A DNA stretch of 5,787 bases from Chitinophagaceae bacterium (GTDB lineage Bacteria > Bacteroidota > Bacteroidia > Chitinophagales > Chitinophagaceae): contig JACMLD010000169.1 in the NCBI GenBank assembly GCA_014379785.1, positions 1 through 5,787 on the forward strand, in the 5' to 3' direction. Positions within the stretch are counted from its first letter, which is position 1, and every line of letters begins with the position of its first letter. This document shows, piece after piece, positions 1 through 5,787 of this stretch. Position numbers and translations under genes: made by a program. The notes below the pieces were generated by a model. It made no database searches. It was not told the origin of the DNA and saw only the letters and a program-made list of their open reading frames with translations.

Positions 1-609
1 ATAAGAACGAAACCAAAACCTGGTCACTATGCCAAAGTTTCCTGCTCCCCCACCCGTATGTGCCCACCATAAGTCGCGGTTGATGTCGTTGTCTTCGCGT
101 TTGGCGATGAATTTTTGGACAATACCGTCCTTGTTTACACCAAGCATTTCAACCGCATACAGAAAATCTGCACCGAGGCCGTGCCGGCGGCAGAGAAAAC
201 CAAAGGCCCCACCTTGTATATGTCCACCAATTCCTATATCCGGATGTTCACCCATTGGCAAAACAACATTCCATTCATTGGAAAGAAATTCTGAAACTTC
301 CCCCACAGTATTGCCAGCTCTTACCTCAATGGCATTCATTGCGGGATCATATCGGATTCCCTTTAACTGAGATATATCGATGATGATTTCGACAGCATCA
401 TTTGCAACGAAATTTTCGAGGCAGTGTCCGCCTCCTCTTACAGCTAATTTTTGTTTTTGACTGACGGCTTGTTGTAATGCCTCCGCCAATTCTTCGTCAG
501 AAATAACCGGAATGATTCCGGCAGGCTTGCCTGCAAACTGAAGATTGACTCCACGGCTGTTCCAAAAACCATACTGCGGATCTTCCGGCCGGATAACTTG
601 AAGTTTCAT
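1..609 (-). CDS. FAD-linked oxidase, berberine-bridge-enzyme-like, N-terminal part (3' end outside window)
   Basis: Reading the minus strand from ATG at 609-607 gives 203 uninterrupted codons to the window edge; families of this type usually run about 450-500 residues, so the substrate-binding and BBE C-terminal parts are missing here. The FAD-binding (PCMH/FAD_binding_4) domain is clear: RGGGHC at residues 58-63 contains the histidine (H62) that normally carries 8-alpha-linked FAD, IDIS at 77-80 follows, GIGGHIQGGAFG lies at 126-137, RRHGLGAD at 141-148, and a GGGAGNFGIVT block at 186-196. Such enzymes oxidise alcohols, sugars or ring C-N bonds and pass electrons to oxygen or another acceptor; the substrate cannot be told from this half. 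Where bicovalent members have a cysteine (GxC before VGxGGH), this protein has H122, so only one covalent flavin bond is predicted. No signal peptide is visible, suggesting a cytoplasmic enzyme. It is divergent from the AraC-type regulator, with 77 bp between start codons. Confidence 0.93.
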   Translation of the reverse strand, partial: MKLQVIRPEDPQYGFWNSRGVNLQFAGKPAGIIPVISDEELAEALQQAVSQKQKLAVRGGGHCLENFVANDAVEIIIDISQLKGIRYDPAMNAIEVRAGNTVGEVSEFLSNEWNVVLPMGEHPDIGIGGHIQGGAFGFLCRRHGLGADFLYAVEMLGVNKDGIVQKFIAKREDNDINRDLWWAHTGGGAGNFGIVTRFWFRSY

Positions 610-626
610 AATTTTATCAGATTAGG

Positions 627-642
627 AAATATTCATTTCAGG
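627..642 (+). repeat. Direct repeat copy 1, candidate regulator half-site
   Basis: The sequence AAATATtcATTTCAGG shares its first 6 and last 8 bases with copy 2, differing only in the central spacer (TC here, G there). Its ATTTCAGG core begins 41 bp before that of copy 2, about four helical turns, which places both on nearly the same DNA face. AraC-family proteins commonly bind paired direct half-sites. Binding by the adjacent regulator is inferred. Confidence 0.55.
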
Positions 643-667
643 TCACTTTCACAAGTTATCTCTTATT

Positions 668-702
668 CAAATATGATTTCAGGGGAATGATAAGGCTCAA
701 AA
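668..702 (-). promoter_or_regulatory. Weak candidate promoter for the FAD-linked oxidase
   Basis: On the minus strand, TTTTG (702-698) is followed after 22 bases by CATATTTG (675-668), one mismatch from the Bacteroidota -7 consensus TAnnTTTG. The spacing fits the roughly 17-23 bases reported for this phylum. Transcription would start near 660 and leave a leader of about 50 bases. The -33 part lies inside the first codons of the regulator gene, and the -7 part overlaps direct repeat copy 2. Such short degenerate elements occur by chance, so this is tentative. Confidence 0.3.
669..683 (+). repeat. Direct repeat copy 2, candidate regulator half-site
   Basis: The sequence AAATATgATTTCAGG ends three bases before the regulator ATG at 687. 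A protein bound here would cover the translation start of the regulator gene and the candidate -7 element of the oxidase promoter, a position suited to autoregulation or to switching between the two directions. The repeat is seen directly; the function is inferred. Confidence 0.55.
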
Positions 703-1487
703 CCGGACAGTTTTTTGGGGACACTAATCAGACCATACAACTGGGTGGGATGACACTGACCGATACGGCGTACACGCATTCGTATGTGGACTGGCACTAT
801 CATGAAAATCCATACTTTACATTTATACTGTCTGGAAATGTGACAGAGGGAAGTCACAAAAACACGCATCATTGTTCAGCAGGCACCCTGCTTTTTCATA
901 ACTGGTATGAGAAACATTTCAATTCAAAACCGCCCGGATCAACACGTGGATTTCATGTAGAGCTGACTTCGGAATGGTTCAGCAAATATGATATTGATAT
1001 CAGTGAGCTCCGCGGAAATATTGAAGTGAAAGACCCTTTTGTCCGGCAATTGATGTATGAAGTATTTAAAGAGAAAAGCATAAGCACCAGTCTTGATCTC
1101 TCTATCAATTCGCTGCTGATTCAGATACTGGATGGTCTGAAAAGATTGAGTGAAACTTCAGCTTTCCGACCGTCATGGGTGAACCTGGTTCGGGAAATCC
1201 TGCATGACCTGAATGGGCAACCGATAACGCTTACAGAATTAGCCCGGCTCGCCAATGTACATCCAGTACATCTTTCAAGAGACTTCAAAAAACATTTCGG
1301 CTGCAATCTCGGCGTTTACAGCCGGCGTTTGCGATTGCTTCATGCGCTGTCGATCATCCCTCAGTCGTCTCAGTCACTTACTGAAATCGCCTTTGATGCC
1401 GGGTACGCTGACCAGAGTCATTTTATCCGCGAATGCCGTAAATTCCTCGCCCTCCGTCCACATCAATACAGAAAGTTGATATCGTGA
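687..1487 (+). CDS. AraC-family transcriptional regulator with cupin-like sensor domain
   Basis: The protein has 266 residues, a normal length for a two-domain AraC regulator. The C-terminal DNA-binding domain spans about 165-266: helix-turn-helix 1 is LTELARLANVHPVHLSRDF (182-200), and helix-turn-helix 2 is LTEIAFDAGYADQSHFIREC (231-250), ending in the usual FLALRPHQYRK. The N-terminal part (about 1-115) looks like a cupin: HYHEN at 38-42 is followed by a hydrophobic strand to G50, and AGTLLFHNW at 65-73 resembles the second cupin motif. It therefore probably senses a small ligand or metal, which is not identifiable. ATG 687 is the first in-frame ATG; the frame is open back to 612 with no other start, and the GQFFGDTNQTIQL start fits relatives I recall. 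No usable ribosome binding site is present, as is common in Bacteroidota. It is divergent from the oxidase and 78 bp upstream of the hydrolase, so it is the likely regulator of one or both. Confidence 0.95.
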   Translation: MIRLKTGQFFGDTNQTIQLGGMTLTDTAYTHSYVDWHYHENPYFTFILSGNVTEGSHKNTHHCSAGTLLFHNWYEKHFNSKPPGSTRGFHVELTSEWFSKYDIDISELRGNIEVKDPFVRQLMYEVFKEKSISTSLDLSINSLLIQILDGLKRLSETSAFRPSWVNLVREILHDLNGQPITLTELARLANVHPVHLSRDFKKHFGCNLGVYSRRLRLLHALSIIPQSSQSLTEIAFDAGYADQSHFIRECRKFLALRPHQYRKLIS

Positions 1488-1565
1488 ATACTCAGATGTT
1501 AATTGCGTTCTATTTTGCAAGGTCACGCTAACTTACCTTCGCTATTCACTATTGGTTATTTCCAT

Positions 1566-1625
1566 ATGCGAATTACTGCAACGCTATTTTCATTCCTGAT
1601 TTTTTTTGTCGCATCTGGACAGGCA
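1566..1625 (+). other. Signal peptide coding segment of the serine hydrolase
   Basis: The first 20 residues have a short positive start (MR), a hydrophobic core (LFSFLIFFVA) and a small-residue end (SGQA) before PRF, typical of a signal peptidase I substrate. No cysteine occurs near the cleavage point, which argues against a lipoprotein. Confidence 0.75.
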
Positions 1626-3221
1626 CCGCGATTCATCAATGACGATGGCGTAACACTTTCCATTCACAAAAAAAATATTGGCAGGATTATTTTTACGGAT
1701 CAAAAGATCGAACCGTCAAACCTGAGGCAATCCGACATGTTGAAAAAATACAGACTCACAAACAAAAGCAACCTTTTCATCACGGTCTTTCTGGGTCAGT
1801 CGCTGACAAATCATCTGCATGCCATTGATACTGCGCTCATGGGCGATGCACTCACCCGACGTGGAAATTATCAGTTCAGGCTCCTGGTAGATAAGAAACT
1901 GGTGTATGAAAGCAATCTCCACCCCGGTGCGCCCTATGCCCGAATCAAGAATACCGAAACAATCATCAGCAAACCATTGATAGATCATAGCAACGAAGGC
2001 GCCTGGTGGAGTCAGTCATTCTGGAACCGGTTTATGGCGAATGGCGGAGACAGCAGTCTGACCGAAGAAAACCACCTGCTCAGAATGGAAATCTGTACAT
2101 ATGTGGACAGTCCGGTTTTGCGTATCGGTCCCATCATCGCTGCTGGTGAAATGGATATCGTCGTCAACCGCGTGCCATCGATAGATCTCAACACAATCAG
2201 AATTGATCCGATTCGGCCATATGACGGATTTGAAATATCAAAAGAATTCTTCGACACGGCAAAAATCAAAGCACTGAAAGCATATGCAGAAGAAGGGGTC
2301 TTTCGAAATATCACCAGCATCGTTGTGTTGAAAAACGGAAAGCTGGCAATGGAAGAATACTTTAATAAATCCGCAAGGCCGGCACTTCATGATGTACGCT
2401 CAGTGGGAAAATCATTTGCCTCAACGATGATGGGAATTGCAATAGCAGATCGCTTTATAAAAAATGAAAACACGATGCTGTCGGCATACTATGATCTTGA
2501 TACATTTCAAAATATGTCGATGGTAAAAAAACAAACGACTCTAAAACAGCTGCTCACCATGAGTTCTGCTTTTGACGGTGATGATGCCATCGACTCTTCT
2601 CCCGGCAATGAAGAAAACATGTATCCGAGTACCAACTGGGTAAAGTTCGCCCTTGACCTGCCAATGGATTCGGCAAAGTATAACAACAACTGGCACTATT
2701 TCACCGCAGGTGTGGTGATTCTCGGAGATATTCTGCACCGAAAAGTGCCTGGCGGACTGGAAGCATATGCCAGCAAAAAGCTTTTCACGCCATTGGGCAT
2801 AAAAACCGTGAAATGGCAGTATACGCCGCAAGGGGTGGTCAATACCGCTGGTGGTATAAAAATGAATGCGCTCGATTTTGCAAAATATGGTCAGCTATAC
2901 AAAGACCAGGGACGCTGGCAGGGACAACAACTGATCCCGGAATCATGGGTTGCGGAAACTTTTACGAAACACATCAGCCTGCCCGGCCGGAGCAATGAAT
3001 ATTATGGGTTGCTGTTCTGGAACAAAACCTTTCAGGTCAACGGACAATCATACGAAGCGTTTTATTGTGCGGGCAATGGTGGCAATTCCATTTTTATATT
3101 TCGCGATCTTCCGTTGGTAATCGTCATTACTGCCACCGCCTATGGTGCCGGTTACGCTCATACGCAGGTGCACAGGATAGTGGAGCAATATGTACTGCCG
3201 GCGTTTACTCTGCCGCAATAA
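1566..3221 (+). CDS. Exported serine hydrolase, beta-lactamase class C/esterase fold, with extra N-terminal domain
   Basis: The protein has 551 residues from ATG 1566. Translation from the upstream in-frame TTG at 1503 would add 21 residues in front of a good signal peptide, so 1566 is preferred. Residues 1-20 (hydrophobic LFSFLIFFVA, cleavage likely after GQA) indicate Sec export; with no lipobox cysteine, a periplasmic or secreted protein is expected. The catalytic domain covers about 220-551. The SVGK tetrad at 279-282 gives nucleophile S279 and general base K282, followed by SFASTMMGIAI. Y378-F-T380 lies in the place of the YxN motif, and GNGGN at 503-507 replaces the KTG/HxG strand, as in many beta-lactamase-related esterases. 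These proteins hydrolyse esters, amides or D-amino peptides; true beta-lactam resistance is unlikely with these motifs. Residues 21-215 form a region I cannot assign. The gene follows the AraC-type regulator and precedes the monooxygenase by 105 bp, all in the same direction. Confidence 0.92.
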   Translation: MRITATLFSFLIFFVASGQAPRFINDDGVTLSIHKKNIGRIIFTDQKIEPSNLRQSDMLKKYRLTNKSNLFITVFLGQSLTNHLHAIDTALMGDALTRRGNYQFRLLVDKKLVYESNLHPGAPYARIKNTETIISKPLIDHSNEGAWWSQSFWNRFMANGGDSSLTEENHLLRMEICTYVDSPVLRIGPIIAAGEMDIVVNRVPSIDLNTIRIDPIRPYDGFEISKEFFDTAKIKALKAYAEEGVFRNITSIVVLKNGKLAMEEYFNKSARPALHDVRSVGKSFASTMMGIAIADRFIKNENTMLSAYYDLDTFQNMSMVKKQTTLKQLLTMSSAFDGDDAIDSSPGNEENMYPSTNWVKFALDLPMDSAKYNNNWHYFTAGVVILGDILHRKVPGGLEAYASKKLFTPLGIKTVKWQYTPQGVVNTAGGIKMNALDFAKYGQLYKDQGRWQGQQLIPESWVAETFTKHISLPGRSNEYYGLLFWNKTFQVNGQSYEAFYCAGNGGNSIFIFRDLPLVIVITATAYGAGYAHTQVHRIVEQYVLPAFTLPQ

Positions 3222-3326
3222 TTTTCGCGGCTCCGACGCAACCGTTAATTCAAAACATTGTTTCATGAACTGAGTCTGCTGCCGGCCGGCTGCCGCGACT
3301 ACTTTAGCAGTCTTAATTCAACTACC

Positions 3327-4850
3327 ATGAAACATATAGCAATTATCGGCGCGGGCATCAGCGGATTGGCAACTGCCAAGGCATTTCTGGAGCGCGGTCA
3401 CCGCGTTACTGTCTTCGAAAAAGCATCCGACCTGGGCGGGGTATGGGAAAAAAGTCGTTCCTATATGGGTGTGGCCACGCAAACAACACGTGATGAATAT
3501 GCTTTTTCTGATTTCCCAATGCCTGCACACTACCCCCAATGGCCGTCGGGCCAACAGGTGCAGGAGTATCTGTGCAATTATGCCAGTCACTTTGATGTAC
3601 TGCCTTACATACGTTTTAATACAGTCGTAAACAACCTCGACTACCGCAACCCGCTCTGGTCCGTACATTTTACCAACCAGAAAAGCGGTAACCGGCATGA
3701 CCATGTTTTTGATTTTGTGGCCGTATGCACCGGCACTTTTCACAAACCATTTGTTCCGGCCTTTCCGGGCTCGGAAAGTTTTCTCAAAGCAGGTGGCCAG
3801 ATTCTGCATTCCAGTGAAATTAAAAGAGAATCGCAACTGAAAAACAAACAGGTTGTGGTGGTGGGATTTGCAAAGTCTGCCACTGACATCGCTACGATGG
3901 CAGCGGATATTTCTGCAAAATGCACGTTGCTTTTTAGAAAAGCACAATGGAAGGTTCCAAGATTTTTTGGCAATAAGGTCAACATGAAAATGCTGCTGTT
4001 CTCCCGACTGTCGGAAGCATTTTTCAGCGGCCCACGCAAATCATTCGGGCAAAAACTTTTGCACAGCATCGGCAGACCCATTGTATGGGCGCAGTGGCGT
4101 GGGTTGGAACTCCTGCTCATCAAACAGTTCCGGTTAAAGGACTGCGGCATGAAGCCCACGCACCGGATAGAGGACCAGGTCAGTTGTAGTCTGGGTGTGG
4201 CGCCGGAGGGTTTTTATGAAAAAGTGCGCGAAGGACTGATCAATACAAGGCAGACAGAAATCAACCGTTTTGATGAAAGAAAAATAGTTCTTGCAAATGG
4301 TGCTATCATTTTTGCAGATGTGGTTGTCTGCGGCACCGGATTCCGGCAGGAATTACCCTTTCTCGAAGAAAAATACCGCAATAAAATCGTGACTTCAAAA
4401 GGTTATCGACTCTACAGAAATATCATGCATCCTGAAGTGCCTGCGCTTGGTTTTGTGGGTTACAACTCCAGCCTCTTCACTACGCTTACTTCAGAAATCG
4501 CCGCAAACTGGCTGGTGGCAAAAGTAGAAGACAGACTAACCCTACCATCAAATGAAAAGATGACCGAAGACATGGACTATATGGAAGAATGGAGAAACAA
4601 AAGCCGTCCCATATCCGCAGAATTCAGCGGTACCTGCGTAGCACCCTTTAATTTCAAACATCTGGACTGGCTGATGAAAGACATGGGGCTGAAAACAAAA
4701 CTGACCCGCTGGCCACATGAATTTCTCAAGCCGATCAATCCAAAAGACTATCACAAATTATTGCAGCGCGAAAAAGCATTGCTGCCGCGGATTCCATCAG
4801 AAAGTGTGCTGAACCGTAAAAAGAGGGTGGCTCAGGCAGAATATGTGTGA
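3327..4850 (+). CDS. Flavin-containing monooxygenase (FMO-like NADPH- and FAD-dependent oxygenase)
   Basis: The protein has 507 residues from ATG 3327; the frame extends back to a TTG at 3258, but the FAD-binding strand IAIIGAG begins three residues after the ATG, so the ATG is correct. The FAD Rossmann motif is GAGISG (8-13), with E31 at the ribose-binding position and GGVW at 37-40. The segment FSDFPMP (60-66) and the block FVGYNSS (376-382) match the FMO family. The NADPH Rossmann motif is GFAKSATDIA (180-189), and the late CGTGF (335-339) is the ATG-type motif. The FMO fingerprint FxGxxxHxxx(F/Y) is degenerate: AGGQILHSSEI at 155-165 keeps G and H161 but lacks both aromatic ends. Family members oxygenate soft nucleophiles (N, S) or perform Baeyer-Villiger reactions; which applies here is unknown. 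No signal peptide or membrane segment is seen, so it should be cytoplasmic. It probably belongs with the upstream hydrolase and regulator, although the 105-bp gap could hold its own promoter. Confidence 0.95.
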   Translation: MKHIAIIGAGISGLATAKAFLERGHRVTVFEKASDLGGVWEKSRSYMGVATQTTRDEYAFSDFPMPAHYPQWPSGQQVQEYLCNYASHFDVLPYIRFNTVVNNLDYRNPLWSVHFTNQKSGNRHDHVFDFVAVCTGTFHKPFVPAFPGSESFLKAGGQILHSSEIKRESQLKNKQVVVVGFAKSATDIATMAADISAKCTLLFRKAQWKVPRFFGNKVNMKMLLFSRLSEAFFSGPRKSFGQKLLHSIGRPIVWAQWRGLELLLIKQFRLKDCGMKPTHRIEDQVSCSLGVAPEGFYEKVREGLINTRQTEINRFDERKIVLANGAIIFADVVVCGTGFRQELPFLEEKYRNKIVTSKGYRLYRNIMHPEVPALGFVGYNSSLFTTLTSEIAANWLVAKVEDRLTLPSNEKMTEDMDYMEEWRNKSRPISAEFSGTCVAPFNFKHLDWLMKDMGLKTKLTRWPHEFLKPINPKDYHKLLQREKALLPRIPSESVLNRKKRVAQAEYV

Positions 4851-4856
4851 TAGGTT

Positions 4857-4884
4857 ATTTTGCAAACAAAAATCGTTTTATTTT
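4857..4884 (+). terminator. Weak AT-rich hairpin and T-rich tail after the monooxygenase
   Basis: Downstream of the TGA at 4848-4850, ATTTTG (4857-4862), a CAAA loop and CAAAAAT (4867-4873, one bulged A) can form a short stem followed by CGTTTTATTTT. The stem is almost all A-T pairs and overlaps the last codons of the convergent DUF885 gene. It is the only terminator-like structure in the 27-bp convergent gap, but it is weak. Confidence 0.2.
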
Positions 4885-5787
4885 GTCAGCTCTTTCCCCT
4901 GGTTGTAAAATCGCCAGCTTGTTTTAAAATCTCGTTTTATAGGCTGGTCAGTGAGAATAACGCGCAGCAATTCGATTGGCATGGCATTCTCTCTGAAAAT
5001 GGCATCGTGGTATTGTTTGTATGTCAGTTTGCCGGAATCAACCAGCTCTTTCTTCAGGTTATACAGTTGCAAGCCTCCAATCATATAGGCAATCTGGTAC
5101 AGCGGACCATAGCCTCCTTCGAAGGATCTCCTGACTTCGCCTTCGGCATTTGCGCGCTCATGTCCAACGCGGTCTACCAGGAAATCAATGCATTCCTGTG
5201 GCGTCCATCTGCCAAGGTGATAGTTGAGTGAAAAAATAATTCTTGCGCAGCGATGCATACGCCAGAACAACATGCCCATGCGATCTTCTGGCGACCGCGG
5301 AAATTTCTTATCCCATAAAATCATTTCCCAGTAGAGTGCATAACCTTCGACCCAGAATGCGGTGGAAAAATCGCGGTAAGCCTTGCTCCGGTTGGTCATA
5401 AACTGCTGCAGGTGATGGCCTGCTATCAGTTCATGATGCACGGTGGCCCTGGAGAAATGCGGGTTATTGCCACGCATGCTCATCATCTTTTCCTCATAAT
5501 CCATGGTATTGGTTGGATAAGAGATGATGAGTGCTTCGCCACCGAGAAAAAAGGGACTCACCAGTTGCCTTTCTGCCGACATCATATTCATGCGCCATGT
5601 TTCTTCGGCAAGCGCAGGTATGCTGACAAGATCATTTTTCTTTAAGAAATCAATAGATTCCTGGTAAAGTTTATACATCGCTTCGGGCTGACTGCCCGGC
5701 GGCACATATGAATTCTTTACTTTTTCCTGTGCCTGTTTCCAGTTATCGCCAAAGCCCATTTCTTTCGAAGCTTTCAGCAATTCAGCA
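4878..5787 (-). CDS. DUF885 family metallopeptidase-like protein, C-terminal part (5' end outside window)
   Basis: The minus-strand frame is open from the right edge through to TAA at 4880-4878, giving about 302 codons; a TTG at 5780 is internal, because AE precedes it in frame. Family members run about 550-600 residues, so roughly half is present. The hallmark metal site HHELIAGHHLQ is encoded at 5438-5406; it corresponds to the family HExxPGHHxQ motif, in which the histidines and glutamate are expected to bind metal and activate water. EGYALYWE follows about 20 residues later, the equivalent of the family EGWALYxE motif, whose glutamate probably completes the site. Other family-like stretches are EGEVRRSFEGGYGPLYQIAYMIG and the ending FKTSWRFYNQG. 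DUF885 proteins are usually exported, often lipoproteins, and are thought to be peptidases, but the N-terminus that would show this is missing. The gene is convergent with the monooxygenase, 27 bp apart, and is probably functionally separate. Confidence 0.92.
   Translation of the reverse strand, partial: AELLKASKEMGFGDNWKQAQEKVKNSYVPPGSQPEAMYKLYQESIDFLKKNDLVSIPALAEETWRMNMMSAERQLVSPFFLGGEALIISYPTNTMDYEEKMMSMRGNNPHFSRATVHHELIAGHHLQQFMTNRSKAYRDFSTAFWVEGYALYWEMILWDKKFPRSPEDRMGMLFWRMHRCARIIFSLNYHLGRWTPQECIDFLVDRVGHERANAEGEVRRSFEGGYGPLYQIAYMIGGLQLYNLKKELVDSGKLTYKQYHDAIFRENAMPIELLRVILTDQPIKRDFKTSWRFYNQGKELTK

Larger units (their letters stand above)
610..686. promoter_or_regulatory. Divergent intergenic control region
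   Basis: This 77-bp AT-rich stretch separates the start codons of the leftward FAD-linked oxidase and the rightward AraC-type regulator, so it must hold at least the 5' leaders and probably regulatory sites of both. It contains two copies of a 15-16-bp direct repeat. No strong TAnnTTTG-type -7 element was found on the plus strand. The AGGGGA at 681-686 abuts the regulator ATG and is too close to act as a normal Shine-Dalgarno. Confidence 0.6.

Noticed and set aside
29..370. A 113-codon plus-strand open frame at the left end
   Set aside because: It is a proline- and serine-rich shadow of the FAD-linked oxidase, whose minus-strand reading contains all the family motifs.
673..690. Five-codon open frame (MISGE) whose TGA overlaps the regulator ATG
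   Set aside because: It falls inside direct repeat copy 2, lacks a ribosome binding site, and so short a frame is readily due to chance.
1511..1517. TATTTTG upstream of the hydrolase as a -7 promoter element
   Set aside because: It is one base short of TAnnTTTG and has no TTG element at suitable distance.
1503..1565. TTG-initiated extension of the serine hydrolase
   Set aside because: It would put 21 polar residues before a good signal peptide; ATG 1566 gives the normal arrangement.
3281..3290. Perfect 10-bp palindrome GCCGGCCGGC between the hydrolase and the monooxygenase
   Set aside because: There is no loop and no T-tract, so it is not a convincing terminator; it may be a chance GC-rich patch.
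3275..3307. TCTG, 21 bases, TACTTTAG as a promoter for the monooxygenase
   Set aside because: Both elements carry a mismatch and the leader would be only about 15 bases; not strong enough to annotate.
3258..3326. TTG-initiated extension of the monooxygenase
   Set aside because: The FAD-binding strand normally starts at the N-terminus, directly after the ATG at 3327.
3318..3947. A 209-codon antisense open frame inside the monooxygenase gene
   Set aside because: It lies wholly opposite a clearly conserved FMO coding region, has no recognisable motif or start signal, and is best explained as a shadow frame.

Overview
The window looks like chromosomal sequence from a Bacteroidota bacterium of moderate GC content. 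The signs are ordinary ATG starts without a usable Shine-Dalgarno, the style of the AraC-type regulator, a beta-lactamase-fold secreted hydrolase and a DUF885 protein. No genus can be named. There are no RNA genes, insertion sequences, CRISPR arrays or origins.

Layout, left to right. Positions 1-609 (minus) hold the N-terminal 203 codons of a berberine-bridge-enzyme-like FAD-linked oxidase that runs off the left edge. Positions 610-686 are a 77-bp divergent control region carrying two near-identical 15-16-bp direct repeats about 41 bp apart. Positions 687-1487 (plus) encode an AraC-family regulator with a cupin-like sensor. Positions 1566-3221 (plus) encode an exported SxxK serine hydrolase of the beta-lactamase class C/esterase fold with an unassigned N-terminal domain. 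Positions 3327-4850 (plus) encode a flavin-containing monooxygenase whose motifs recall the plant FMO1-like group. Positions 4878-5787 (minus) hold the C-terminal half of a DUF885 metallopeptidase-like protein, convergent with the monooxygenase and running off the right edge.

How they may work together (inference): the regulator sits between the oxidase, transcribed leftward, and the hydrolase and monooxygenase, transcribed rightward. The paired repeats are good candidates for its operator. Two unrelated flavoenzymes plus a hydrolase under one AraC-type regulator resemble small-molecule oxidation clusters in general plan, but no substrate can be read from the sequence. The DUF885 gene is probably a separate unit.
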